Assembly (NCBI GenBank): GCA_003252385.1
Contig: QKEH01000114.1
Coordinates: 1 to 64,000 of the forward strand
Length of the DNA: 64,000 bases
From: Bacteroidota bacterium
GTDB taxonomy: Bacteria; Bacteroidota; Bacteroidia; Bacteroidales; UBA10428
Reading direction: 5' to 3'
Shown: positions 10,151 through 20,282 of the stretch, piece by piece
Numbering within the stretch: the stretch's first letter is position 1
Layout: every line of letters starts with the position of its first letter
Position numbers and translations under genes: made by a program
Notes under the pieces: generated by a model
The model's input: the letters and a program-made list of their open reading frames with translations, nothing else
Databases searched by the model: none
What the model was told of the DNA's origin: nothing

Positions 10151-11650
10151 TCAATCCACATTCTCGTGCAGCCAGCGGTTGTTTTCGCTAAGCCTTACTC
10201 CGGAGCCTTTTTCGATATCGTCGGATAAGGAGAAGCGGGAAATTTTACGCTCGTGGGAAGGTTCGTTTTTATCCAGATCGATATTGCGCCTCAGGTAGGC
10301 GGGTTGGTTTTCCATTTCGTCGATATTGTGCTGTACCTGTTGGCTGTTGAGGCTCATTTCGCGGATCTTTTCGTAGCGCTTAAGGTTTTTCACGCGGTTG
10401 GCTGCCTTTTTAGCCTCGGCACTTTGTTCCAGCTTGCGAACCTCAAATTGCTCCTGACTAATAGTACGGCTTTCCATTACGGGGCTCATGTCAAACTCTA
10501 TTTCGCGCTGTGCAACCACATTGTGGTCGGGCACCGGTCGTTTGCGGGTCTTGGCTACCTCCTTCACCTCAAAGGAATCGGCCGGTTCTACGCCGGGTTC
10601 CACTTTGGGCAGCAGCAATTGGGGCGCATCCAACGACACCTTATCCATTTGCCGTTTGCGTATGTATAACTCCGGTATGCTGTTGGTACCAAAACCGGTA
10701 GCAATAACCGTTACACTGATGGCATCGCCCAACGAAGGATCGATACCGTTACCCCAAATCAGGTCGGCATCCTCACCGGCACAATCCTGAATGTAATCGG
10801 TAACTTGGCCGATTTCGTCCATGGTAATTTCTTCGCTGCCCGAAGTAATGTTGATGAGAATATTCCGGGCTCCCTGAATGTTGTTGTCGTTGAGCAGGGG
10901 CGAATTTAACGCATCGGTAACGGCCAGCATAGCCCGGTCGGAGCCGATAGCTGAGCCCGATCCCATAATAGCTACACCGGAATTGCTCATTACGGTTTCC
11001 ACATCGGCAAAGTCAACATTTATATAGCCGTGTACGGTAATAATCTCCGCTATTCCCTTTGCTGCAATGGCAAGTACATCATCGGCTTTCGAAAAGGCTT
11101 CCGACAGCTTCAGATCGCCGTACATTTCGCGAATTTTTTCGTTATTGACCACCAACAGCGAATCGACATATTTTTCGATTTCGGCAATCCCTTCCAATGC
11201 CTGGTTAACCCGGCGCTGGCCTTCGTTCCGGAAGGGTATGGTTACTATAGCCACAGTCAAAATTCCCAGTTCCTTGGCTGCCTTGGCAATTACCGGAGCA
11301 GCTCCTGTTCCGGTACCCCCTCCCATACCAGCTGTAATAAAAACCATCTTGGTATTGGCCGCCAGTATTTCGATCACTTCGTCGAGATTTTCGATAGCCG
11401 CTTCGCGGCCAATGGCAGGCTTGTTTCCGGCGCCTCTACCCTCCGTTAACGAAGAACCCAGCTGCAGCTTAACCTGTACAGGACTGCTCTCCAGAGCCTG
11501 AGCATCGGTGTTGCATACCACAAAATCGACATCCTTAATACCGTTACGGTACATGTGGTTAACCGCATTGCTACCTCCTCCGCCTACGCCGATTACTTTA
11601 ATCATTGAAGAACGGTTAACGGGTAATTCGAAATTCATCAGGTCTTCCAT
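10151..11650 (-). CDS. ftsZ: Cell division protein FtsZ
   Basis: FtsZ is the tubulin-like GTPase that forms the division ring. The 499-residue product has the GTP-binding core at about residues 15-330: 'VIGVGGGGSNAVNHM', the tubulin signature GGGTGTGAAP, and the T7-type synergy region 'NGIDPSLGDAISVTVIATG'. A long, charged C-terminal extension of about 150 residues follows, typical of Bacteroidota FtsZ and longer than in E. coli (383 residues in total). It ends 'SGVRLSENNRWLHENVD', which may be the partner-binding tail. It is the last gene of the dcw cluster, 140 bases after ftsA. Confidence 0.97.
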   Translation of the reverse strand: MEDLMNFELPVNRSSMIKVIGVGGGGSNAVNHMYRNGIKDVDFVVCNTDAQALESSPVQVKLQLGSSLTEGRGAGNKPAIGREAAIENLDEVIEILAANTKMVFITAGMGGGTGTGAAPVIAKAAKELGILTVAIVTIPFRNEGQRRVNQALEGIAEIEKYVDSLLVVNNEKIREMYGDLKLSEAFSKADDVLAIAAKGIAEIITVHGYINVDFADVETVMSNSGVAIMGSGSAIGSDRAMLAVTDALNSPLLNDNNIQGARNILINITSGSEEITMDEIGQVTDYIQDCAGEDADLIWGNGIDPSLGDAISVTVIATGFGTNSIPELYIRKRQMDKVSLDAPQLLLPKVEPGVEPADSFEVKEVAKTRKRPVPDHNVVAQREIEFDMSPVMESRTISQEQFEVRKLEQSAEAKKAANRVKNLKRYEKIREMSLNSQQVQHNIDEMENQPAYLRRNIDLDKNEPSHERKISRFSLSDDIEKGSGVRLSENNRWLHENVD

Positions 11651-11790
11651 TGGTATTCGTTTATTGGGTTTTAAGGCAACTGGTTCTACTCACTTATTCT
11701 ATCAGGTTTTGGTATTCCATCTCACCGGCTTTCCGATGACAATTCTTTTTGGTACAACTGCAAGGCAGCGAATGGGTTCTCCTTGGAGGA

Positions 11791-13131
11791 TTATTCAAAA
11801 TCGGCTCCCTTTTCCTCAAAGATATCGGTAATGCGTCGTTTGAAGACGTCAATAATGCTGGTGCCGGAGCGGGTTTCTTTAGTTTCCACTTCGAATTCGT
11901 CTTCCTCCTCCACTTCAGGTACCACCTCCTTTACTTTGGGCTGGGGAATGGGTTTACGTTTGGTTTGTTCGCCCGAGGAAACTTCCCATCCTTTAATCAG
12001 CAGCCCCAAACTGGTAGCATACTGTGGCTTGTTAAGCTCTTCGTTACGTTCTCCGGCAATAAAATCGACCGGATATCCAATGCGGACATCCATTCCGGTA
12101 TGAAAACGAACCAGCTGGGCCACATGCTTCAGCAGGGCACCCCCACCGGTTAACACAATTCCGGCACTTAACTTATCCATGCAGCCACTGTTTTCAATTT
12201 CAAACATCACGGCATCGATAATCTCTTCCATACGAGCCTGAATGATGTAGGCCAGGTTTTTAAAGGAAATTTCCTTGGGGTCGCGTCCGTTGATTCCGGG
12301 AATGGTAACCACTTTATCTTCGGGAGCCAGATCGCCCAAAGCGGAACCAAACTGGGTTTTCAAGGCTTCGGCCTGCCGATGCAGGATTTTGCATCCTTCT
12401 TTGACATCCTGGGTGATTACGTTGCCGCCAAAAGGTATTACAGCCGTATGCCGGATGGTATCGTCGTAGAACACAGCGACATCAGTGGTTCCTCCACCAA
12501 TATCAATCAGAGCCACCCCAGCTTCCTTTTCATCGTCGGTAAGTACCGCTGCCGATGATGCCAAGGGCTCCAGAATCAGTTGGTTGACGTTCAGATGGAT
12601 ACGGTTGACGCATTTTTCGATATTACGGGCTGAGGCAATTTGCCCGATCACAATATGAAAATTGGCTTCGAGCCGCCGTCCCGACATACCCACCGGATTT
12701 TTTACCCCGGTTTCGCTATCCACAATAAAGTTCTGAGGCAGTACGTGTATAATTTCCTCGCCGAGTTCAATGGGAATTTTCTGCATATCGGCAATAAGGG
12801 CATCGATATCCTTTTGCTCAATTTCGTCGCGGTCGGATCCCAGGTTGATGTACCCCCGGTTTTTAATGCTTTTAATATGCTGCCCGGCAATGCCTACAAA
12901 CACATCCTGGAATTTGACCCCAGCCTGTCTTTCGGCTTCCTCGACCGTTTGACGGATGGCAGTAACCGTTTCTTCAATATTCAATACCACGCCCCGCTTA
13001 ACCCCCTTCGATACGGTTTTACTCATGCCCAATACTTCGAGTTTTTTACCCTCGGTCATACGCCCAATCAGCGAAACAATTTTCGTTGTTCCAATGTCGA
13101 TAGCGGCTACATACTTATTTTCCTGCCCCAT
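11791..13131 (-). CDS. ftsA: Cell division protein FtsA
   Basis: An actin-like ATPase that tethers FtsZ filaments to the inner membrane. The 446-residue protein has the actin-family phosphate 1 loop 'VAAIDIGTTKIVSLIG' near residue 10, the SHS2/1C region, the phosphate 2 motif 'GVALIDIGGGTTDVAVF' near 205, and the adenosine motif 'GIVLTGGGALLKHV'. A charged linker (KRKPIPQPKVKEVVPEVEEED) leads to a C-terminal amphipathic stretch (SIIDVFKRRITDIFEE) that fits the membrane-targeting helix. It starts nine bases after ftsQ. Confidence 0.95.
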   Translation of the reverse strand: MGQENKYVAAIDIGTTKIVSLIGRMTEGKKLEVLGMSKTVSKGVKRGVVLNIEETVTAIRQTVEEAERQAGVKFQDVFVGIAGQHIKSIKNRGYINLGSDRDEIEQKDIDALIADMQKIPIELGEEIIHVLPQNFIVDSETGVKNPVGMSGRRLEANFHIVIGQIASARNIEKCVNRIHLNVNQLILEPLASSAAVLTDDEKEAGVALIDIGGGTTDVAVFYDDTIRHTAVIPFGGNVITQDVKEGCKILHRQAEALKTQFGSALGDLAPEDKVVTIPGINGRDPKEISFKNLAYIIQARMEEIIDAVMFEIENSGCMDKLSAGIVLTGGGALLKHVAQLVRFHTGMDVRIGYPVDFIAGERNEELNKPQYATSLGLLIKGWEVSSGEQTKRKPIPQPKVKEVVPEVEEEDEFEVETKETRSGTSIIDVFKRRITDIFEEKGADFE

Positions 13132-13140
13132 AATTCGTTT

Positions 13141-13926
13141 TTATATTTTGGTACAAACAACCTGATCTTTATATTTCAGATTTATTTTCAGATAGTGGTT
13201 CCATCCCACGGTATTCAATCCTTCCTGATAAAACACCTTCAGTTTTTTAAATTTCTGTTCGTAGCGATCCATGCTCCCAAGCAGAATTACATGCGGCCCT
13301 ACGCGGGGTATCAGCTCGTATTCGCCCGAAGCATTGCAATATACCTGCACAATTTGCGCTTTCCAGAATTCTTCGGAATCGATAAAGGTGGCCAGCTCCA
13401 ACAGATCCAGCAACCGCGTTTTCTGTTTCGATTCGGGTAACTGAAACACATTAATCGGCTGACCCACATTCAGTCCGGAACGAACGTAACCGCTAATAAC
13501 CAGCACATGGGGCGAAAACCCTGTGGTGGTATTGAGCACATTGCCCTTGCGGTCGAGGTAAAAGCTTTTTCCACTTTGTTCTATCACCCGTACCAGCGGT
13601 TCGCGTTGGGTAATGTCGATATGCAGGCAACCGTTTACGCCGGTATAGGCCTTGCAAACTTTTACCAGCTGATTTTTGGTCACTGCCTGCTCAATCTCAT
13701 CCAGGGCAATGTCATCCAGTTGCATTCCAAAGAGTTTCAGATCCTGTTTGTCCAAAAGGCGCAGCACATCGTTGTGATGAATAAAACCCATTTGGGCACT
13801 GTCTTCGACACTCACCTCAATACGATTGCACATCTGATCATCGTACCTGGAACGCACAAAGCCCAGTACCAATATCAGATACAACAGGGTACCCAACCAC
13901 AAAGCGGTTTTACGCAATATCTTCAT
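13141..13926 (-). CDS. ftsQ: Cell division protein FtsQ
   Basis: FtsQ is a single-pass divisome protein that links the FtsL/FtsB and FtsWI complexes. The 261-residue product has one N-terminal transmembrane helix (about residues 8-24) followed by a periplasmic domain with POTRA and beta-type segments, including 'VDRIEVSVEDS'-like strands and 'ITQREPLVRVIE'. The ORF track starts at 13941, but the ATG at 13926 overlaps the murC stop as ATGA, the usual coupling, and is chosen here. Sequence conservation in this family is low, so the call rests partly on the position between murC and ftsA. Confidence 0.88.
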   Translation of the reverse strand: MKILRKTALWLGTLLYLILVLGFVRSRYDDQMCNRIEVSVEDSAQMGFIHHNDVLRLLDKQDLKLFGMQLDDIALDEIEQAVTKNQLVKVCKAYTGVNGCLHIDITQREPLVRVIEQSGKSFYLDRKGNVLNTTTGFSPHVLVISGYVRSGLNVGQPINVFQLPESKQKTRLLDLLELATFIDSEEFWKAQIVQVYCNASGEYELIPRVGPHVILLGSMDRYEQKFKKLKVFYQEGLNTVGWNHYLKINLKYKDQVVCTKI

Positions 13927-15299
13927 CGGTTCTCCATCCATTGTTTTATAGGAGCCACCAATCGGTCAATATCACCGGCTCCAATGGTCAACAACACCTC
14001 AAATTTTTCATTTTCCAGCGCAGAAAGCAAATCAACTTTTGAACAGCGTTGCTTTTCTTCCAGAGTAACAGCCCGGTAAATAATCTCGGAGGTGATTCCC
14101 TGTATGGGTTTCTCACGTGCCGGATAGATATCGAGCAGGATCAATTTGTCGAGGGCACTAAGGCTTTCGGCAAATTCAGGCGCAAAGTCGCGCGTACGGC
14201 TAAACAGATGCGGTTGAAAGATGCCGGTTATTTTTTGCCCCGGGAACAAGCGCCGTACTGACCCTATCAGGGCATCCAACTCCCGTGGATGGTGGGCATA
14301 GTCGTCGATATACACACCGTTGGCACCTTGGTACTGCACATCGAAACGACGTTGCACACCGGCAAACTCCGAAAGTGCCGTGCGGATGGTAGTTCTATCG
14401 ACCCCGGCGAGTGTACTCAGAGCTGCGGCTGCCACCGCATTTTCAACATTGGTGAGTCCGGGGCACTGCATGGTTATTTGTTCAATTATACCTTCCGGGG
14501 TTTTAATATCGAAAGTGTACCTGCCGGCCTGGCAGGTGATATTCAGGGCAAAAAAGTCAGCCTTTTCATCGTCGAGGGCATAGTACAGCAGACTACGGCC
14601 GGCAAGATCAAAATCGAGGGCAATGCTTTTTTTCAGAATTACGGTGCCACCCTGTTTGGTTTGATCCACAAAGCGGGCAAACGTATCCTGCACATCCTTC
14701 TCATCGTGGTAAATGTCCAAATGGTCGGCATCCACCCAAGTTACCAGAGCCACTTCGGGATAAAGTTGCAGGAACGACCGGTCGAACTCGTCGGCTTCCG
14801 CCACTACCCACGGGCTTTCGGGGTGCAATATCAGGTTGCTGTTCAGGTTTTTCAGAATACCTCCCAAAAAGGCATTGCATCCCACCGGCGAGCGATGCAG
14901 AATAAAGGCGGTCATGGACGAAACCGAGGTTTTACCATGAGTTCCGGCTATGGCCAGTCCCCTTTGCTGATTAAACAACCACCCGAGCACTTCGGCCCTT
15001 TTCCGTACCTCAAAACCCTGTTCCAGAAAATACACGAGTTCAGTATGATCGGCAGGCACAGCAGGGGTGCGTACCACCAGCGTATGTTCTTTTTGCCTGA
15101 AAGCTTCCGGCACCCGCGAAATGGAATCTTCGAAATGAATGGCGATTCCCAGCGATTCGAGGTCGGCGGTCAGGGACGAAGGAGTGAGATCGTAACCGGC
15201 CACCGGAAGTCCCTTGGCGTGGAAGTACCGTGCCAGGGCACTCATTCCAATACCTCCTATTCCGAGGAAAAAAACACGTTTTACAGTTTCCAGGTTCAT
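13923..15299 (-). CDS. murC: UDP-N-acetylmuramate--L-alanine ligase MurC
   Basis: MurC adds the first residue of the peptidoglycan stem peptide, L-Ala, to UDP-MurNAc using ATP in the cytoplasm. The 458-residue protein has the N-terminal Rossmann motif 'FFLGIGGIGMSALARYFH', the Mur ligase ATP loop 'AGTHGKTSVSSM' at about residue 117, 'EADEFDRSF' at about 165, the metal and ADP motif region 'IDDYAHHPREL' near 330, and 'FQPHLFSRT'. Length is normal. It overlaps ftsQ by four bases, so translation is probably coupled. Confidence 0.96.
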   Translation of the reverse strand: MNLETVKRVFFLGIGGIGMSALARYFHAKGLPVAGYDLTPSSLTADLESLGIAIHFEDSISRVPEAFRQKEHTLVVRTPAVPADHTELVYFLEQGFEVRKRAEVLGWLFNQQRGLAIAGTHGKTSVSSMTAFILHRSPVGCNAFLGGILKNLNSNLILHPESPWVVAEADEFDRSFLQLYPEVALVTWVDADHLDIYHDEKDVQDTFARFVDQTKQGGTVILKKSIALDFDLAGRSLLYYALDDEKADFFALNITCQAGRYTFDIKTPEGIIEQITMQCPGLTNVENAVAAAALSTLAGVDRTTIRTALSEFAGVQRRFDVQYQGANGVYIDDYAHHPRELDALIGSVRRLFPGQKITGIFQPHLFSRTRDFAPEFAESLSALDKLILLDIYPAREKPIQGITSEIIYRAVTLEEKQRCSKVDLLSALENEKFEVLLTIGAGDIDRLVAPIKQWMENR

Positions 15300-15405
15300 G
15301 TGCTTTGCGGTGCTAAGTTTTTTATGTACTACCAGTGTTTGGCCTTACTCACGTTTTTTCAGGTATAACCCATTCTCGAAACGCTTCCGGATTTCGCTGG
15401 TTTCT

Positions 15406-16518
15406 TTATCGTTTTGAGCTCCTCTCTACTATTTTTTCGACTTCATCCACAATTTGTGCAGTGGCATCGGGCTGTGCCAGGCGGAGACTGTTTTTCCGCA
15501 AGGAGGCACATCGTTCCTTATCGGCAAGCAACTCCAGTGCGGCAGTTACCAGCTTCTCCCCGGCTTCCTTATCGCTGATGAGCACCGCTGCATTTTCTTT
15601 TACCAATGCCAGGGCATTTTTCGTCTGATGATCTTCCGCTACATTGGGCGAGGGAACCAGAATACTGGCTGTTCCCGTCAGACAGATTTCGGAAATACTG
15701 ATGGCTCCGGCCCGGCTAATCATTACATCGGCCACATTGTATGCCAAATCCATGCGGGCTATAAAGGGAAGAACATGGAGAAGGGGATGCGAGGTATCCA
15801 CCCGTACCGACATTTCATCGTAATAGTATTTTCCGGTTTGCCAAACTACCTGAATGCCTGCATCGAGAAGCAGGCTCACATGGGCAGCCATAGCATTGTT
15901 AAGAGTTCGGGCTCCCAGGCTGCCCCCCACAATAAGCACCACCGGTTTTTCGGACTGTAGGTTGAAATGGGTAAGAGCATCGGCTCGTAACTCTTCCGAA
16001 ATTTTTATGGGTCGCACCGGATTACCGGTCAGTACCAGTTTATCTTCCGGAAAGTATTTCTCCATTCCGGAATACGCCACACAGATGACACTTGCCTTGG
16101 CCGCTAACAGTTTATTGGTAACCCCGGCATAGCTGTTTTGCTCCTGCAACAAGGTAGGTATACCTTTTCGGGCTGCACTCCGCAGAACCGGCCCGCTGGC
16201 ATAACCTCCCACTCCTATGGCCAGCGAAGGTTGAAACTCCCGCACCAGTTTGCGAGCCATCAACAAACTCCGGATAAGATCTGCAACGACCTTAAAATTT
16301 TTAAGTGTAATGCGCCTCTGGATTCCCGATACCGGCAAACCCACTATTTTATATCCCGCCGCCGGAACACGTTCCATTTCCATACGGCCCCGTGCACCCA
16401 CAAAAAGGATTTCGGCTTTCGGATAACGCCGGCGGATTTCATCGGCAATGGAAAGTGCCGGAAAGATATGCCCTCCGGTTCCTCCTCCGCTAATTAGTAT
16501 CTTCAGTGGGTTCATCAT
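15406..16518 (-). CDS. murG: UDP-GlcNAc--undecaprenyl-PP-MurNAc-pentapeptide transferase MurG
   Basis: MurG makes lipid II by adding GlcNAc to lipid I on the inner face of the membrane. The 370-residue GT-B glycosyltransferase has the N-terminal glycine loop 'ISGGGTGGHIFPALSIA', 'GVGGYASGPVL' near residue 100, the second glycine loop 'VIVGGSLGARTLN' near 190, and the donor-binding 'ISRAGAISISEI' near 263. The start overlaps the end of ftsW by 29 bases; a second ATG three bases later is an equal choice. The 106-base gap to murC is the longest one in the cluster between mraZ and ftsA and may hold a minor promoter. Confidence 0.95.
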   Translation of the reverse strand: MMNPLKILISGGGTGGHIFPALSIADEIRRRYPKAEILFVGARGRMEMERVPAAGYKIVGLPVSGIQRRITLKNFKVVADLIRSLLMARKLVREFQPSLAIGVGGYASGPVLRSAARKGIPTLLQEQNSYAGVTNKLLAAKASVICVAYSGMEKYFPEDKLVLTGNPVRPIKISEELRADALTHFNLQSEKPVVLIVGGSLGARTLNNAMAAHVSLLLDAGIQVVWQTGKYYYDEMSVRVDTSHPLLHVLPFIARMDLAYNVADVMISRAGAISISEICLTGTASILVPSPNVAEDHQTKNALALVKENAAVLISDKEAGEKLVTAALELLADKERCASLRKNSLRLAQPDATAQIVDEVEKIVERSSKR

Positions 16519-17665
16519 GATTCGGTGTCTCTTCTTTTTTTATTTTCTGATCGCTGGCACTTACACTTAGAATTATTCCAAAAGCTGCCGAGGTAAACAG
16601 CATCGAGGTACCTCCCATACTGATCATGGGAAGCGGCTGACCGGTTACCGGGAAAATACCCACCGCCACCGCCATATTGGCCATGGCCTGCGATACCAGG
16701 AGCAAGGCGAGCCCAAAAGCCAGAAAGGCAGCAAAAGTGCGCGAACACTTCCGAACTATCAACCCGGCGCGGAACAGTAATACCAAATAGAGCAATACCA
16801 CAAAAACGCCCCCGATAAGTCCGTATTCCTCAACAATGATGGAGAAAATAAAGTCGGAATAGGGTTGGGGCAGGAAGTTGCGTTGCATGCTGTTTCCGGG
16901 ACCCTTACCAAAAAAACCTCCGGTTACAATGGCAATTTTGGACTGCTCCGACTGGTAGTTTCCATCGCTCTCCTGCTCCATGTGATGCACAATACGGTTC
17001 CGCCAGGTACCCCATCGACCTCCCCATTCGGACTTCACCGCAATGGTAATCAGGATGGCCAGCAAAGCAATCATCAGGATGGCCAAGAGTCCAATGTAGG
17101 TAGCCCGCACGCGCCCCACAAACATCAGGGTGAGCGACACGGCAAACAGAATAACTGCTGTGGACAGGTTGGCCGGCATAATGAGTGCTGTTATCAGCAA
17201 CACCGGCCCAATAAGGGGCATAAAACCTTCCCGATACGAACGGATTACCTCCTGCTTTAAGGAGAGCAAACGGGCAATGTACATGATCAGCGCAATCTTG
17301 GCCAGGTCGGAAGTTTGAAAGGAAATTCCGGTACCGGGCAGCGTGAGCCAGCGCGAAGCATTGTTAATACTGGTTCCAAAAAAAAGGGTTACTACCAGTA
17401 AGGGTATCGACAACAAGAGTAGCAGGTGCGAAACACGGGAATAATAGGTATAGGGCACCAGATGGGTGAAGTAAGCCACAGCAAAACCGAAGAGTATAAA
17501 CACGATGTGTTTCACAACATAGTAGCCCACATGCCCCGAATGATACTGATACGCCAGGGTGAAGGTAGAACTGTATACCGCCAGCAACGAAAGCAGCGAC
17601 ATAGCAACCAACAAGCCCCAGATGACGACATCGCCTTTAAAATTCTTCTTCAACAATTCCTGCAT
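16490..17665 (-). CDS. ftsW: Lipid II polymerase FtsW (SEDS family)
   Basis: FtsW is the multi-pass SEDS glycosyltransferase that polymerises septal peptidoglycan together with FtsI. The 391-residue product has about ten transmembrane helices, the SEDS segments 'SRWLTLPGTGISFQTSDLAKIALIMY' and 'FLPQPYSDFIFSIIVEEYGLIGG', and the C-terminal 'TGQPLPMISMGGTSM' signature. The ORF track starts at 17755, inside murD; the ATG at 17665 (MQELLKKNFKGD) is 16 bases after the murD stop and gives a normal cytoplasmic N-terminus. The C-terminal tail is charged (KIKKEETPNHDEP). Confidence 0.93.
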   Translation of the reverse strand: MQELLKKNFKGDVVIWGLLVAMSLLSLLAVYSSTFTLAYQYHSGHVGYYVVKHIVFILFGFAVAYFTHLVPYTYYSRVSHLLLLLSIPLLVVTLFFGTSINNASRWLTLPGTGISFQTSDLAKIALIMYIARLLSLKQEVIRSYREGFMPLIGPVLLITALIMPANLSTAVILFAVSLTLMFVGRVRATYIGLLAILMIALLAILITIAVKSEWGGRWGTWRNRIVHHMEQESDGNYQSEQSKIAIVTGGFFGKGPGNSMQRNFLPQPYSDFIFSIIVEEYGLIGGVFVVLLYLVLLFRAGLIVRKCSRTFAAFLAFGLALLLVSQAMANMAVAVGIFPVTGQPLPMISMGGTSMLFTSAAFGIILSVSASDQKIKKEETPNHDEPTEDTN

Positions 17666-17681
17666 ACTCTGCTTCTTCGGA

Positions 17682-19019
17682 TTATAATTCGCGCACACAC
17701 TCTTTAAACTGTGCGCCCCGATCTTCGTAACTTTTAAACAGGTCGAAGCTGGCACAGCAAGGCGATAACAGAACGGTGTCGCCTTTTTCGCCCATTTTAT
17801 AGGCTTTGTTTACCGCTTCCTTCATTGAACCGGCGTCGGCGATGGTGTCTACAACGGAATCGAAGGCTTGGTGCAATTTGGTATTGTCGGTTCCTAAACA
17901 TACAATGCCCTTTACTTTCTCCTTCACCAGAGGAATCAGCGAAGAATAGTCGTTCCCTTTATCCACACCGCCAACAATCCAAACGGTTGGGCCGGTCATA
18001 CACTCCAGAGCATACCACGACGAATTGACATTGGTAGCTTTGGAATCGTTAATAAACTCAATGCCATGTACCTTGATAAAGCGTTCCAAACGGTGCTCCA
18101 CACCGCTGAAATCGCGCAGGCTTTCGCGTATAATTTCCTTTTTAATATCAAGAATGCGCCCCGCCAGGCTGGCAGCCATGGAGTTATAGGTATTGTGTTT
18201 TCCTTTGATGGCAATTTCGTCCAGCGGCACTTTCATCTCGGTGTTCTTCACTTTAATAACCATTTGTCCTTCATCCACATAAGCACCCTCCTTAACAATT
18301 TTGGTTTGGGTAATTTCCAGTTGGCGGGCACGTGTTACAATTCGCTCCAGTTCTGCTATGGTAATTTCATCGTCGGAACAGTAAATAAAATAGTCGTCCT
18401 CGGAAAGATTCTTTGATATGCTCATTTTGGAATCCACATAGTTTTGCATGTTGTAACCGTAACGATCCAGATGGTCGGGGGTGATATTCAGCAACACGGC
18501 AATGTCGGGTTTAAATTCGTACATGCCATCCAGCTGAAAACTGCTCAATTCAAGAACGTAGTAATCGTACTCCTTGGTGGCCACCTGCATGGCAAAACTT
18601 TTCCCTACGTTACCGGCCATACCACAATTGAGTCCGGCCTTACGAAGCATGTGATGCAAAAGCGACGTAGTGGTGGTTTTTCCGTTACTTCCGGTGATAC
18701 AGATTTTTTTGGCCTGGGTATAACGCCCGGCAAATTCAATCTCCGAAATAATCGGAATATTCTTGCGGAGTACTGCCTGAATAATATCCGATTTATCGGT
18801 AATACCTGGGCTCTTAATAATCTCATCGGCGTTCAGGATCAACCTCTCGGTGTGCTGTTCCTCCTCCCATTCGATCTCGTAGTTAAATAGGATTTCCTTG
18901 TAATGCGGTTTAATTTTTCCGATGTCCGAAACAAAAACATCATAGCCTTTTAATTTTGCCAAAACGGCCGATCCGGTTCCGCTTTCGCCTGCGCCAAGTA
19001 TTACAATTCTTTTCTCCAT
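17682..19019 (-). CDS. murD: UDP-N-acetylmuramoyl-L-alanine--D-glutamate ligase MurD
   Basis: MurD adds D-Glu to UDP-MurNAc-L-Ala. The 445-residue protein has the N-terminal nucleotide fold 'IVILGAGESGTGSAVLA', the Mur ligase ATP loop 'ITGSNGKTTTTSLLHHML' at about residue 110, 'NITPDHLDRY' near 185, 'INDSKATNVNSSWYAL' near 318, and the C-terminal 'LLSPCCASFDLFKSYEDRG' segment that is diagnostic for MurD. It starts four bases after mraY ends, within one transcript. Confidence 0.96.
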   Translation of the reverse strand: MEKRIVILGAGESGTGSAVLAKLKGYDVFVSDIGKIKPHYKEILFNYEIEWEEEQHTERLILNADEIIKSPGITDKSDIIQAVLRKNIPIISEIEFAGRYTQAKKICITGSNGKTTTTSLLHHMLRKAGLNCGMAGNVGKSFAMQVATKEYDYYVLELSSFQLDGMYEFKPDIAVLLNITPDHLDRYGYNMQNYVDSKMSISKNLSEDDYFIYCSDDEITIAELERIVTRARQLEITQTKIVKEGAYVDEGQMVIKVKNTEMKVPLDEIAIKGKHNTYNSMAASLAGRILDIKKEIIRESLRDFSGVEHRLERFIKVHGIEFINDSKATNVNSSWYALECMTGPTVWIVGGVDKGNDYSSLIPLVKEKVKGIVCLGTDNTKLHQAFDSVVDTIADAGSMKEAVNKAYKMGEKGDTVLLSPCCASFDLFKSYEDRGAQFKECVREL

Positions 19020-19023
19020 GGTT

Positions 19024-20274
19024 TTACCTCATTTTAAGGGTTACGATTGTTATTACAGCTAGTAGTATGCCCACAATCCAGAAGCGGGTCACAATTTTAG
19101 GTTCGGGATAACCTTTTTTCTGATAGTGGTGGTGTAAGGGTGACATAAGAAATATGCGACGCCCATCGCCATATTTCTTTTTGGTGTATTTAAAATAGCT
19201 TACCTGCAGCATCACCGATAAATTTTCGACTAAAAAAATGCCGCAGAGGATGGGTATTAGAAATTCTTTTCGGATCAATATGGCGAATACCGCAATGATT
19301 CCTCCAATGGCCAAACTGCCGGTATCGCCCATAAATACCTGAGCCGGATAGGAATTGTACCACATAAACCCAACGAGGGCACCAATAAAGGCTCCTATAA
19401 ATACCACCAGCTCTCCGGTGTAGGGTATGTACATAATATTGAGGTAATCGGAAAAAATCAGGTTACCGGATACATAAGCCAGTATCCCGAGTGTGCTGCC
19501 TATAATGGCCGAACTTCCCGCCGCCAGGCCATCCAGACCGTCGGTCAGGTTGGCACCATTGGATACCGCGGTAATAATCAGGATAACCACCAGTACAAAA
19601 ACCACCCAGGTATATTTTCGAGCCCCTTCACCCAGGTAGCTGATCAGCATAAAATAATCGAACTCATTGTCCTTGACAAAGGGGATGGTAACCCGGGTCG
19701 ATTTAATGTCCTGGGTCGGCACTACAACGGACAATGGAAACTCATCAGTTTCGGCCACCACTTGTTCCTGCAGCGGCTTTGCTCCTACAGGAATACGTTC
19801 GCGAATGACCACATCATCGCTGAAATACATGGTGAATCCAACCAGTAAGCCCAGGCCCACCTGGCCGGCAATCTTAAATTTACCGCGCAATCCTTCCTTG
19901 TTCTTCCGGTACACTTTTATGTAATCGTCGAGAAAACCCACAAATCCCATCCAAACCGTAGCTGCCAGCATCAGCAACACGTACACATTTGTAAGGTCGC
20001 CCAACAGCAGTATCGGAATCAGAATCGCTGCCAGAATGATAATCCCGCCCATGGTTGGAGTACCCTTCTTCTGCATCTGGCCTTCGAGTCCCAGTTCGCG
20101 AATGGTTTCCCCAATTTGTTTGCGTTGCAGTAGATAAATTATTTTTTTGCCGAAAACCGTAGAAATAAGCAGCGACAAAATGACTGCCATACCCGTTCGG
20201 AAGGAAAGGTATTTAAACATTCCGGCACCGGGCACATCCAGCTTTTCGAGGTATTCAAACAGGTGGTACAGCAT
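19024..20274 (-). CDS. mraY: Phospho-MurNAc-pentapeptide transferase MraY
   Basis: MraY transfers phospho-MurNAc-pentapeptide to undecaprenyl phosphate, making lipid I at the inner membrane. The 416-residue protein has ten predicted helices and the family motifs '[13 protein letters not shown]', '[15 protein letters not shown]', '[14 protein letters not shown]', '[11 protein letters not shown]' and '[11 protein letters not shown]'. It is about 55 residues longer than the E. coli enzyme because of a hydrophilic insert at about residues 160-215, between the helices '[13 protein letters not shown]' and '[12 protein letters not shown]'. Similar inserts occur in other Bacteroidota MraY proteins, as far as I recall. 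Confidence 0.96.
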   Translation of the reverse strand: MLYHLFEYLEKLDVPGAGMFKYLSFRTGMAVILSLLISTVFGKKIIYLLQRKQIGETIRELGLEGQMQKKGTPTMGGIIILAAILIPILLLGDLTNVYVLLMLAATVWMGFVGFLDDYIKVYRKNKEGLRGKFKIAGQVGLGLLVGFTMYFSDDVVIRERIPVGAKPLQEQVVAETDEFPLSVVVPTQDIKSTRVTIPFVKDNEFDYFMLISYLGEGARKYTWVVFVLVVILIITAVSNGANLTDGLDGLAAGSSAIIGSTLGILAYVSGNLIFSDYLNIMYIPYTGELVVFIGAFIGALVGFMWYNSYPAQVFMGDTGSLAIGGIIAVFAILIRKEFLIPILCGIFLVENLSVMLQVSYFKYTKKKYGDGRRIFLMSPLHHHYQKKGYPEPKIVTRFWIVGILLAVITIVTLKMR

Positions 20275-20282
20275 TTTTCAGG

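Noticed and set aside
12640-13440. 266-residue + strand ORF opposite ftsA and ftsQ
   Set aside because: Shadow frame of two well-supported genes; like most long ORFs opposite the dcw cluster it has no domain or signal.
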